From Acanthaster planci (Eukaryota > Echinodermata > Asteroidea > Valvatida > Acanthasteridae), in contig NW_019091395.1 of NCBI RefSeq assembly GCF_001949145.1, positions 1,511,402 through 1,575,401 on the forward strand: a DNA stretch of 64,000 nt, written 5' to 3'. The translations under genes and the position numbers were made by a program. Below the pieces are notes generated by a model, which made no database searches, had not been told where the DNA came from, and saw only the letters and a list, made by a program, of their open reading frames with translations. This document shows positions 1 through 11,100 of the stretch, in pieces (positions within the stretch are counted from its first letter, which is position 1; each line of letters starts with the position of its first letter).

Positions 1-1499
1 CTAGAAGAAATTATAAGCCATCCGGCAGCTGAGCCTATAAAGCATTGTGGTTTGTGAATATTTTCACTACAAGAATAAATAATATTGAGCACAAACTTTG
101 TACAATTAGGAATTTAATGACGTCCTACTTAAGTATTTTAACCGATAGACAGAGTGTCGTACAGATCAGAAAAATAGGAAAGGAAGAACACGGTATTGAG
201 GAATTATTCCCAAACGCATAAAGAGAGACAGTGAAGCTATCCCGGGCGATGCGGTATATATCCCCACACACTTTTTGGACTGGGCAAGTGAGTAATTTGA
301 TCATCCCCTGCTTTTCCATCGTGAGTAAAAAGGTTGATTTTGAGTTATTTTTCCAAAGTCCCAACAACCCAATACTGAAAAAAGTGAGAACAAGTACAAC
401 AGCTTTATATATGCCGTTTCGATATAAGATTGATGGGTGTAGGTACACATAAGATGTGCATGTGTTTCGCGTGGTGTCCAGACCCCCCCCCTTTCGAATT
501 TCCACGGCTGTAAAGTTTGCGTGTAAGCCATCCCCCATTCCCCATGGTTCCCGGCACAGATTTGCGCCACTGCATTCTACAGCGACTTGTAATATTGTGT
601 ATCATAAAGCTTTTGCCTCAAAAAGCTTGCCTAATAATGATAATGGCATGATTCGTCTTGCTTTTAAAAATATTTTTCATCGAGACTTTGATTTTGATTT
701 TTTTTATCCCTACACGTACGGATCCGGAGAGGTTTGGAGGTCACGTCCCCCTTCGCTGAAAAAAAGAATAAAAACACTATTAAAATAACTACAAATAAAT
801 GAAATAATAATAAATATAGAAAGGATGACAACCTGTAAGGATTGTTATATGTATTGTACATCAGTAACAATATAATGCATCTCTTCCCCGTCCGCAAAAA
901 TCATGCGTACAAAAATCTTAGGGGCTTAGGAAATCATGCCAAAAAATTGTGGGGGCTTGAATCCCCGGGAAGTATTCCTGGCTCCGCCCTTGCTTTAATT
1001 TGTACTCATTCATTGGAGCACCATGAAGCTGATCTGTAATTTGCCTTATTGTATCTCCTTCCATTGAGTTTGTACACCACTGAAGTTTATAGACAATATT
1101 TGCAGAGACCAGTTTGCTTGTGATCAAATCGACTCGTGAAATAGGGGAACAATGAGTGCCCGTGCAACGAATACGGCGCCTATTGCTGCAATGGCCCCAA
1201 CTCATGACGAAGGTAACCAAGAATGAACATTCATAACCCCTCGAATATAAAGGCTGCACAAGCCGCACACGCACGATGCTTTAGAAAACAGAACCGTTAT
1301 TCTAGCAGTTTTGAAAATAATCGGTGCTAGTTTTTGAAGTTGTGAAATTTAATTTTCTGGAATTGTGTTACAAAATAAAAATCACAGGTGCTGTAAATAG
1401 TATCAAATGCTCCATCTAGTCGTGCGTTTATGGGTGGTTCAAATGTACTATATATAGTCTGAGTATCACCCATTAATGATTCTGTTAATGATTCTACTC
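1..1499. other. Unassigned flanking sequence
   Basis: I recognise no gene here. Around 920-1000 the GC-rich string GCTTGAATCCCCGGG and the following CTGGCTCCGCCC look like the edge of a dispersed repeat, but I could not define its borders. Confidence 0.4.
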
Positions 1500-1529
1500 C
1501 GCCGAGAATTGTCTGCAAGCAAGCGTCTA

Positions 1530-1950
1530 TTAAACAGACACTAAACGCACTAATACCGGCAAACGAAAGCATTTACAGGCATGATGACCATGGTGGGCAC
1601 ACATCTTAAAAAAAGTTATTGAACCGCGATTGTTTTGAGCTAAAGGAAATCGCATACGAACAAAAGAATCCAGAAGTTTTGGATATCCAGAAAAGTAGTT
1701 CAAAATATAATACATCACGTAGTGGTATCCGTATTGGATATTTCGAATTATTCGAATGAAGAACACGTGACTGGGCTTGTCCAGGTCGGGGAGTACTGTT
1801 TTATTGTCTTGTCTCCACAATTTGGTATATGTACAAAAAAGTCTCAAATGTTGTACACACTCGCCCTGACCATTACATCTACTACATTTCTTCATATCAT
1901 TATTCCCCGGGCGAACTTATCGTTAAAATGAACTCTTCGTTTCAAACTAG
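1530..1950 (-). pseudogene. Relic of a LINE C-terminal zinc-binding region
   Basis: The minus-strand reading gives KKCSRCNGQGECVQHLRLFC followed by TYTKLW. The pattern C-x2-C-x8-H-x4-C with a nearby aromatic residue resembles the zinc-binding segment downstream of the reverse transcriptase in non-LTR retrotransposons. Upstream in a neighbouring frame, ELKTSKASLKRRVHFNDKF fits the residues usually preceding it, which implies at least one frameshift or stop. No reverse-transcriptase core is visible here. Confidence 0.35.
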
Positions 1951-2045
1951 CCTTGGAGGTTTTCAGTTCTTTCCTAATATAATTAAGCCATATCATCCGG
2001 ATGGTTAGCATTGCTGCTTTATTGATATTATTCGCCGATATGTAC

Positions 2046-2214
2046 ATGTGACCAGATGCGTTTAGTCCCAACCTTATGCGTATAAAAAGGTTTCCTGCAG
2101 CGTTTGTTTGGAAAACAAAACTGATGTCAGACAGTTCAAGTCTTGCTTATATCAGAATAAAGATTCACGTTTCAGTTATTTTGCTTGCCCTGTAGTTTTT
2201 GCACAGTGACCTTT
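2046..2214 (+). repeat. Possible short solo LTR
   Basis: The patch starts near TGTACATG. It contains a strong TATA box, GTATAAAAAGG, near 2080-2095, and about 65 bases later an AATAAA in CAGAATAAAGATT. It ends near TTTGCACA. This order, TG start, TATA, poly(A) signal, CA end, is that of a compact Ty3-type LTR. I see no second copy, target duplication or primer-binding site in the window. Confidence 0.25.
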
Positions 2215-4414
2215 GTCATTCTTTGCGAAGGAATAAGACCCTTGTTCACTGTGCCAAGAATATCAGAGAATAACGAGGGTGCATTTGTGCTACTGACGCG
2301 AACGACTGACGATTGAAACTACATTTAGTTTCTGCTCCTGTGCACAAGGTGCACAGTGTGTAATGATAGCGCCTTTAGGGTGTTATTATTCTGTGAATAA
2401 TGACCACGCTCCGGCTGTCAGAGAACCCATGGCAACAGTCAACAGAAAATGTACAAGTCATCTACAACATCTGGCAAATGACCTCTCTTGACAACGAATT
2501 TCACTCAAAAAAGTGACATGATTTCTGGACAGCCAATCCGCAATTACCAAAGATCAATGTTTGCACTTTAAAACATGGACTTGTGTTATTAGTTCTAATG
2601 TACATGCACGATGCGGCCATATTTAGTTTCAGATGCAGTCCAGTATTATTGATATTACGTCATAATTATTCAAGCTATTATTTACAAAAAAATACAGTCT
2701 TTTTAACTGCAAAAATATCCCTGAAATACGTAATGCTGTTCCATTAATCCTCAGTTTCTGTGTGTGAGGATTTATTCTAAAACTATAAATTCTACAAAAG
2801 TCCCCTGTCTACGCAAGAAAATTTAAAAACAGCTTTTAACATTACGAACTATACACTTGTTGTCATGTGTAATAAAGACGCCAATATCGAAATTGCTAAG
2901 TTTCTCAGATTTGGTTTGTTTGAAATCATTCGACAGTGTTTTGTTAGCATGGGCAAGAGAGCAAGTGAAGTACATAAAACTCAATTCACAAAGTGAATAA
3001 TAAAATCTGACGATCCTTCCTCGCATGTTAAACTATCAAGTCAGGGACTCAGACGTATCACGTTGTATTATGATTTTATGTGGCTGTACATCCATTATCA
3101 CGAATGTTACAACTAGTGTGTGTGTGATATTAATGCATTCACTTCGTAAGAAAAGGATTTTGTACAAAACTTGCAAAGTAATGGAATGCCATACAAATTT
3201 CGATTCCGATATTTTTTCAAAATGGCGAGCTCAAACCCTAACCACTGCCTGGTTTGTCAGGTGAACGAATAATGTAACCTTCAAAGACTTCTATTAAAAT
3301 CGTTCACTGTAAACCGGGATAATTCGGCCACCGCTTTCCTATGCATACACATGTAGTATTTTTAAATGATTGGCAAGCACATAGCTGGTTGAATTCGTAC
3401 GTTTCATCACCTGCACTAGTATCGAAACATGACATACGTGGTAATGTAACCTGTACATGTATAGTTGACATGAATAAGAAACAAAAATAAGAAATCTTTT
3501 CGAACAAGCAGAAACACTCATGGTAAAATACAAACCTTTGCCTTACTATTTCAAATTTCCATTTGTTTCTCATACAAATTTTCCCCCTTTACCTCATATT
3601 GGCCCAAAGATTTTACCCTTATACAAATGTACTACGTCACAATAAGATATTACAATAGCATTAAATCTCAATCTATAAACAAGATGTGTAATAATCTATT
3701 AAACTGGTCCAATGACAAAATAATGTACAACAGGTCAGCAAAATAATTAATGTTAAGAAATACAACCAGAACCAAAAATGCACGATAACAGAAACATTTA
3801 GCTATAAATACTCTCCATCTTATACCGTAAATATTACAGCTCCTTGCTTGTGAGGGTGAAGTCGGAGCTTTGAGAGCATGTCCTACCATTATTCCAATAA
3901 TTATTACCATCGAGAATCGGCACAAAGTATAGCAAATTATATCAGTCGAATGTGCTTTGTTTTTTTTTGTTTGTACGTAAGGTTGATACAAATAACTCTC
4001 ATATTGTGGGTTTCCAAACAGTTTGTTAAGTAGCAAGTTTCAATGCATGAACACGGTGTCGAGGCACCAGACAGTCGTGTGGTTTCGACCCCTAATCGAT
4101 ATGTGCAAGACAATGAAGGGCGGATACGCTCAGAACATTTCTACGATATTTGACCGCAAATTGAAAATTGGAATTCTCCACAGTGACTTCTCCCAGCGGC
4201 CGAAAGGTACTGTACAGTGAGGACAACAGTGTTCGGCTCGCGTTCGCCACCGCGTCCCACATCTGCCACCAAATGTTGCCTGTTGCTTGTCAAAATCTCA
4301 CTGTGATTAAAATGACGTCCAGTACTAGGCATGGAAGAATTCGTAGTCAGCAGCATCTGCAGCCTTGACGCCACACGCGAGAAGTTCATGAAAATCACCT
4401 CGAGCAGTCGAGTT

Positions 4415-4420
4415 TTTATT
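4415..4420 (-). terminator. AATAAA immediately after the alx1 stop codon
   Basis: An AATAAA hexamer lies 11 bases after the stop codon, unusually close for a functional poly(A) signal. Further minus-strand AATAAA hexamers lie at 2776-2771 and 2023-2018. Which one ends the transcript cannot be told from sequence alone. Confidence 0.3.
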
Positions 4421-4431
4421 AATTCTAAATT

Positions 4432-4833
4432 CTAGGAATACCCATTCATCATACCGACGACACTGCTATGTTCCTTTGCTCTCAATCTCAGTGCAGCTAT
4501 ACTGCTTGTTCTTCTGTCGCCGCCATCTTGCCCACAATGCATTGCTCCAGTGTCCGTGTACTGTCCGTTATATGTATTCATGTTCTGCGCAGCTGCAGCA
4601 TGTGACATGAACTGTGCTGCCGCATTGTTGCCAGCCGCGATGGGACTGGTTGCCTGGCTCAGTTGGTTAAGCTGATTGAGTTGGTTCTGGTTAGTAACGC
4701 CCATAAAACTGGGAAGGTTGGACTGGGGTGCCATACACGAGTTGTGGGGGGACTGCTGCATCTGCATAGGCGCGGGATTCATGGTTGATGTCAGAGGTGA
4801 AGACATGTTGTGTCCCCATGGAGACGCCTGCAT
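4432..4833 (-). CDS. alx1: alx1 exon 4: C-terminal activation region and OAR motif
   Basis: This exon encodes the last 133 residues and the stop codon TAG (4434-4432). The acceptor is pyrimidine-rich, CCTTTTGACCTTTCCAG (AG at 4835-4834), and the first codon is ATG in phase 0. The sequence starts MQASPWGHNMSSP and continues as a Met/Gln/Asn/Ser/Ala-rich, probably disordered region with a repeated QLNQLNQLSQ and an AAAQFMSHAAAAQ stretch. Near the end, at exon residues 107-123, is RRTSSIAALRLRAKEHS, a well-preserved OAR (otp/aristaless/rax) motif. In this class the motif usually restrains DNA binding and transactivation. The tail, SVVGMMNGYS, differs from the ISWA(T/M) ending of vertebrate ALX proteins. 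Confidence 0.94.
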   Translation of the reverse strand: MQASPWGHNMSSPLTSTMNPAPMQMQQSPHNSCMAPQSNLPSFMGVTNQNQLNQLNQLSQATSPIAAGNNAAAQFMSHAAAAQNMNTYNGQYTDTGAMHCGQDGGDRRTSSIAALRLRAKEHSSVVGMMNGYS

Positions 4834-7800
4834 CTGGAAAGGTCAAAAGGAATACAAAATTTATCATAACATTACATTTGTAAAGTTTGTGTTTATCACA
4901 TTCCTTCAATGGCAAAAGCGTTGCGCTGGGTTTTGTACGGCGAGATTGTCACGGAACAGTGACTCCGTATAATTATCACAATGCTTTAGCGCCATTGGCG
5001 GGGGCCACTGAAAATGGCCAGTGGCAACTTTGCTATGGTAACCGGATTCGTTTATACACAAGCTTCAAAATAAATCAGGCTTCATATTCCAACTGCGCGT
5101 GCTCAAGCCATAATATGAAGATTTTCCCAAGGAATTCTAGAGAATGACATGAACGTGTTATTTGAAAACGCAACTTAACCCTGAGCTGTATCTTTTTATA
5201 CTAAATGCAATCAAAACAAAGAATGGAAAGTAGTGCGCTCATACGATAGAATCTATCACAAAACATGGCGCAGTTGTTTCAGTGACAATCTCGTACTGAT
5301 GGAACGGCAAGACTTAATTTCTTTCGCACTCTCCGAGTGTTGCTAGCATAAGAAAGATTGCTACTGTCGAAGTGAACAAATATTCATATTATGATGTGCA
5401 CACGTGCAGCTGAAATACCGAATAGGCAGTCATAGACTAATCCAGCAACCTAATAAGAAGTCACTCGCTCCGTGCTCAAGTATCCCCCTCATCGGTAGCA
5501 AATGGAGAGGCTGAGGATCTACGTGAGAACTCGTGAGGTACAATCTCTGACCCTATAATTCTTCATCACGTGCTTAGCCTGTTGGGGTCGCAAGTATGCG
5601 TTACTCCAAATTAAACCACACCCACTAAACACGGGGTGCTTCTACCCACACATTTTAACTGTACCATGGGAACCGGAAATAACAGTGGTTATGTTCTGCT
5701 GATGCGTGTACTCGTGAGGTAGATGCTGAGATCGTAACCTGCTTGTGTGTACGTCCTTTGGTCGATGGGTTATCAAAATTGGACGCCCGCCATATACGGC
5801 AAAAACTCATGGAATCTCGCGCCGCCACCTCAGGAATGGCTTCGAATCTGGATCTCTGGATTAGTCCATAAATGTTCCGGTGCAATTTCGACGTGGAGGT
5901 CTCTGGACGGACGCCTTAATTAAACTGAGTGCATGCTTCAAGGTTTGAAGTTTAAATTGGGTTTATCATTCGCTCCAATGACCTCCAAATAAAGGAAATG
6001 TGAGTGTCAATCCCAAGCTTTAAGTAGGTTTTTCTTGTCAGTTTGGTAACAAAAATTCAACACTTTTCGATGACGTGTGCACGTCATTTTAACCATTTTT
6101 AATGAAATGCTTTAATATGATGACTCACTTGAAAATATACGTGGGATTTAACTCATCGCATTTCTCTATACTTTCCATATATATAGGTCTTCATCTTCCA
6201 AATGACTTTCATTAGAGCCTCGGATATCCAATGACGATTTATCACACACACAAACACAGTACTCAAGTGTATGCGTTATTGTCATAAAATTCTTGAAAAT
6301 CTCGAAAGTGATGTGACTACTTTAAGATTTGTGATTTATCCACACATCGTGGCGACCCTGAAACATGCATTTCAGCTTCCCCGGTGACCACGAGGCAAAA
6401 AGCAGTATGTCATCAGTAAAGATTAAAGATCAGTTAAGTCTTTTTGTGATAAAGACTGTCCAATTATTTAATAGCCTAAGAGCACATTTTGGGCTTTTCA
6501 TGCCATGACGTACCATCTGCCGTCAGTATTTGAAAAGATGCTGTGACCTCTGTCCTCTGATCTCGGAAAAACCCTTGGTCATTTAAGGAAACTTCTTCTC
6601 TAATACCCGCCAAAGTTTACTTTCAGAGGAGATAAGGACGCTTTGTCTTTCACGAAAGTATCCTGCATCACATCAGAAGCCCGGAATGACCCAATTAAGG
6701 CCTAGTAGTTAAATCTTTACTGTTGGTCAAGAGTGGTCTTTGCACTTTTTAACATTTCCTTTCGCTAAAAGTCGAGAAGTTAATGCATCTCTTATAAACG
6801 TTTCCTCAATAATTTGGACAATACTTATGAATAATCTGACAGAAGTCACACCATCTTTGTATACAATCACCTGTGGGAAACCCTGTGGGAAAATATGCCA
6901 ACTCTCTCAGAACATGCGAGAAAATGCAAACAAAATCGGTTTAGTTCTCGTTCTTTGATATGGCAATAAATCGTCACAGTAAAAATCAACTGAAAGGAAA
7001 ATTAAAACAGCGATTAAGATTAAACAATCATGCAAAGTGCCATGCAATTGCAACCCTGTGATGAACGGAAACTTCACATGTTTATGAGCCAAATTTTCAA
7101 ACTGCCAAACTCTCAACACCGCCATGCAATGTTCGTGATCAGTTGGTGCAAATATTTGTTTGGGGGCATTTGCATAAATGAAATACACGGCGTGAAATCG
7201 AAATACATTTCGCTTTCAGGTGTGTTTGATCTCGAGATATAGCGTAGAAAAAAAGGCCTTCGCCACACACACAGTGAGAAACTTCCAATGGATGGGTGGC
7301 AGGTAGGATCTGTACTGAAAGAACTTTGCTTCTCGTACCTTTTCACAATGAAAATTCCGAACCCACTGTCCCATTAGTCCATAATCTGCATGCTTTGAAC
7401 GAGAAACAGAGGAAGATAAAATTAAGGTGTGTGAATTTACTTTTTACACATCAATCGCACTCACAAAAATGATTTTTTTTCAGGTGTTTGTTTTCAGTAG
7501 TTTACTTAGTGAGATGTAACCTAATTTCGGCGAATCAACACACCCCAAAGTGTTCTATATTTTGTCAGACAGATTTTGGAGATTCGTAGCATGAATAGTG
7601 ACTTGAAAAATGCTTTGCTTATACTTGAGAGATTTCTTAGTACATGTATTTAAAACACTCTATTTATCTACATATAAAACTTTTAACCAAAATCAACTAA
7701 AGAAAGAAAAAAAATTCTCTTGAACTCAAATAAAAAAGGAAAGAAAATGCTTGATCAAATGCCTGCAGGCAAGTAGGCGGGCTCAAAAGTCCGACGATGC

Positions 7801-7838
7801 GTTATTGAAGAAGAGAAAAGTCGAAACTAACTAGTTAC
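4834..7838 (-). other. alx1 intron 3 (3.0 or 3.2 kb)
   Basis: This intron lies between exon 3 and exon 4, and its 5' edge is 8009 or 7838 depending on the donor. It is AT-rich. I see a 12-bp direct repeat (ACTCGTGAGGTA) near 5529 and 5710, and no domain-bearing ORF, RNA gene or recognisable transposon. Confidence 0.75.
7833..7838 (-). promoter_or_regulatory. Distal 5' splice site of exon 3 (ATG|GTAACT)
   Basis: This donor is weaker than the proximal one: it lacks G at +5 and the CA before the junction. It is in the same phase, so both forms join exon 4 in frame. A weak distal donor behind a perfect proximal one suggests that the long form needs active splicing control. Confidence 0.65.
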
Positions 7839-8009
7839 CATTGGAGACTGGCTATCAACAGCGCCCTCTCCCGCCTGCCCGGAGGCCAACTTGCGCGTGT
7901 CAAATTCCCGCCGCAGGTTTTGCAGGTTTCTGCAAATGCGGAGCATTGCGCCCTCTACGGGCGCTGGTGGCTGAGTGATGTCGCCCACGTGGAACCCGGG
8001 GGGACTCAC
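7839..8009 (-). CDS. alx1: alx1 exon 3 extension: candidate Domain 2, optional
   Basis: The exon 3 frame stays open through the proximal donor for 57 codons, to a second donor, ATG|GTAACT, at 7838-7833, also phase 0. A stop (TAG, 7829-7827) follows four codons later. Included residues 242-298 begin VSPPGFHVGD, so the first two codons, GTG AGT, are the skipped donor itself. The core, AMLRICRNLQNLRREFD, looks like an amphipathic basic helix (hydrophobics spaced 3-4 residues apart), followed by TRKLASGQ. Published work on echinoderm Alx1 describes an optional Domain 2 beside the homeodomain, gained by exonization and needed for skeletogenic function. Position, phase and splicing mode match. I could not align the residues, so identity with Domain 2 is inferred. 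The alternative is a chance open reading frame in the intron. Confidence 0.7.
8004..8009 (-). promoter_or_regulatory. Proximal 5' splice site of exon 3 (CAG|GTGAGT)
   Basis: This is a complete match to the metazoan donor consensus. Its use gives the short protein without the 57-residue segment. When it is skipped, the same bases encode Val-Ser. Confidence 0.85.
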
Positions 8010-8141
8010 CTGTGAGTAGGCGTCGGGCCGAGGGGCAATGGGCATTTCGTAGCCGCCGCCGGGCCCAATTCCGCGCATGCCCTGAAGCTGTTGAAAGCGC
8101 TCCCTTTTTCTCCATTTGGCGCGCCGATTCTGGAACCAAAC
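8010..8141 (-). CDS. alx1: alx1 exon 3 (core): recognition helix and post-homeodomain region
   Basis: This exon encodes residues 198-241, starting VWFQNRRAKWRKRER (homeodomain positions 47-60). Gln50 of the homeodomain, followed by Asn51 and Arg53, is the Q50 paired class. The acceptor is a good one, GTTGTCCTCAG (AG at 8143-8142). After the homeodomain come FQQLQGMRG, a Gly run, then YEMPIAPRPDAYSQ. That last part aligns with the vertebrate ALX pattern Y-x-x-x-x-x-P-R-x-(D/E)-x-Y-x-Q. The segment ends at a full-consensus donor, CAG|GTGAGT, phase 0. Joined to exon 4 it gives AYSQ-MQASPWG, like the AQIQNPSW region of ALX4, which supports direct splicing to exon 4 in the short form. Confidence 0.93.
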
Positions 8142-11100
8142 CTGAGGACAACACACGAAACAACCAACCATTTATACATCTAATAACACAGTACCTAGTT
8201 TGAAAGCTTACCGGAGTAAACAAACAAACCAAAAGATAACGCCCTTCAGGAAAAAAATCAATATATCACTTTGGTTTAAAAGCAAAGTTATTACAGTCAG
8301 ATATAGCTAAATTCAGGACATGACATGGAATCGCAATAAGCAGAAAGCAACTTGTTTTGTTGTTTAAAACTTATGTGCAATGATTTCGTTATATAGACAA
8401 AAGCGAAACCTAAAGAGATATTGAGAATAATAATACTGAAAAGTATGTCAAGACAGTGATCACAATACTGTAAGTTGCAGAGACAAAACCAACCGGTATA
8501 ACGTCTTAAAGACTGGTGAAACTGGCACAAGTATTTTCTGTATAAGTTACAGTTACGTAACAGTGCATCAATACTGTCCCCAACATGTCTTTTATGCTGT
8601 TGTCACAGACCTTTTGCCCTTTGATCATGAGGCGTCAAAATTAAATAGCGCCCCCTGTCAGCCCATTGCTAATTTCCCGGTTCCACACAGCCGCACAGGT
8701 TTCTTGTTCTCGCGTTCGAACGGCTGGAACACGACCCAGGAACGCTGTTCCTGAAACAGGATTACACACCACCTCCTCGTCAGGGTTTTACAGGATCACA
8801 CTGAAAAACCCGGGAGATTTTGATTTTTAAACAGCTGCAAGAAATAGCAAGATGGCTTACATGCTGGAGACAATGGGGAGTTGTGCAAAATCAACAAAAT
8901 TAATTTTCCACGACACAGAAATGGATGTTCATTTTTAAATAGAAAAGAAATCAGGCCAGTTACCCAAGCATTAACCCTCCAAAACCGTAACGGACGCCGC
9001 CATTTTTCTTGTAGTACTACTAGCAGCGATAACCAGTTTCACGCTCGTGGCGTTCGAGCGGCCCACCCACGAATAACATATCGAGCTGTTCGTGAACATA
9101 CGAGAACAAGCCGCCCGAACTCCGCCTAAATTTCCACTGCTTCAGTAACACAGCGCCCTCAGTCGTTTGGCAGCTGCGTAGCACTGTTTCCACCGACTTA
9201 ACATGAACAGCTGAACAACTTCGTGCACGCCGCATGCACGTCACGCATCGAAAACCTTAAGGACGAGTGGTTCGCTTACTGCCACAAAGATTTTCCATCA
9301 TGCAGAATTCTCACTCAAAGTTGAACATTTTCCCTCCGCGTGATATACAATGGCACATTGCATTGCGGGCCATATAGGCTACTTCACGACTGTTGTCTGT
9401 CATGAGCATAAACACATCACAGTAAGCAGAACTCTATAACGCTCGAACCCTCAACCTCTGCTCTCAGGGTCCGACGCGGGTAGTTAGCTAATTACAGGGT
9501 TTTCACAATCTCCTCCCAGTCCTGAACTTACCAGTGATAATGTCAATCGTGGAAACTGCATACCGTGAATCCATTAACTGTCACCTGATCGGCCAAAATG
9601 AGTCTACTTTGGCCAAAAAAAAATCAATAACTCTTAGTTATATTACATGCACGAAAAATTGCAAGTCCTTTTCAGTAGCCAAAATTATTAAGCCATCAAC
9701 CAGCTAACATCCCGTAGGTTTCTTTCTTCAACAAAATGACACGGCAGCTGAAGTAGAAATGGCTAACAACCAAGTCAAAACAAACTATTTGACAAGCAGA
9801 ACTATAGCCATGTCTAATTACAAGCTTTGGTTTGATTGCTTAACTTTCACTTAAGAGAGAAAGACTACCACGTTACGCTGTGAGACATGAGCAGACGGCT
9901 TTTTTACCGTACCATTCCCGTCAAACCCAAAATAAATGGCTTCCAAAAGTCAATGGACAAAACTAACGTTTGTTGTATAGAGACACAGCTTCCTGTTACC
10001 ATCTTCAGACAAAAAACAATTCCCCAGTGAAAACTTCAAGAGTGAAACTGTTTTCGTGAGTTCAGAGAGTAGGATGATTTTTCCCCTTCCATCCCGGGCA
10101 GTTATTGTTAAGGAGGAGTTCTGGACGAGGACGCGAATGGAGAAAAATATTTCCCCGAACAGCTGGCTCCAGCTGTCGATGGGCCATCGCCGAGTAACCA
10201 TGAAAATGACAAGAAGTCTCGCTGACACAACACGATGACAGCTCAATGGAAAGCAAAATACACGACATACAAAATGTTTAAAAAGGCCGATCTACAACCG
10301 ATCATATGCCTTTAACAGTGATGTACCCCCACCCTGGGTACACCTGTCGCAACCTATCATACACCCGTTTCAGATGAGAAGAAAAAAAAAGTTTCAGGTT
10401 ACGGGAGTCTGAGGAAAGAAAGAAAAATCCTTGGTAGTAACCCAGCCTAGCAGAGCGACTGGCGTGCCGGGTCCGTGGGTTCGTTCGCCGTTCGATAGGG
10501 GCGGGCGGGGAGGTCGGTTTACGCTCGCTGTTCCCTCCCTGTGGTGTTCGCTGCGGCGTTGGAATCTGCACGAATGTGAAAGTTCTGCTCCCCGCGACCA
10601 GGCGCAAAATAACAAGAAAAATGGGTCAGGATAGTATTTTTATGGCTTGTTATTCCACAATAGGAAGGCAATTTAATTAGATCTACAGGACTGCAATCCT
10701 AGTGTGCAGACTAGAGTGCATCCCTTTAATAAACGGTCTAAAAACACCATTATGAGAGCACGATGCAAACAATAAACCAAGTCCGAGTGTGAATACGTAA
10801 GATTCTGACTTATTCATCCTGTTTGAATTAAGGAGGTAAACAAATGTCCTTGTTTTTTGTCTTGTCGACTTAAATACAATGTGTTAGGTGTTGATCTTAT
10901 TTTACACAAATTCAGTGAAGAAAAGGTCTTCAAAGTTAGATATTCTCAATAATGTTATAAGGCTGCCTTTGAATGAAACAAAAGGAGAATACGGTTTCTA
11001 TGAAACGCTACAGAGAGTATCCATGAAAACTTTCGTTTTTACAGCCCACTATGGGCTTTCTACTAATAAAAAAAGGGGGTGTATGGCCCCCTTTGCGCCC

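Larger units (their letters stand above)
1951..4431 (-). other. 3' flank of alx1, likely including its 3' UTR
   Basis: This AT-rich sequence has no ORF carrying recognisable domains. It probably contains the 3' UTR directly below 4432 and, at its far end, an LTR-like patch listed separately. Confidence 0.5.
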
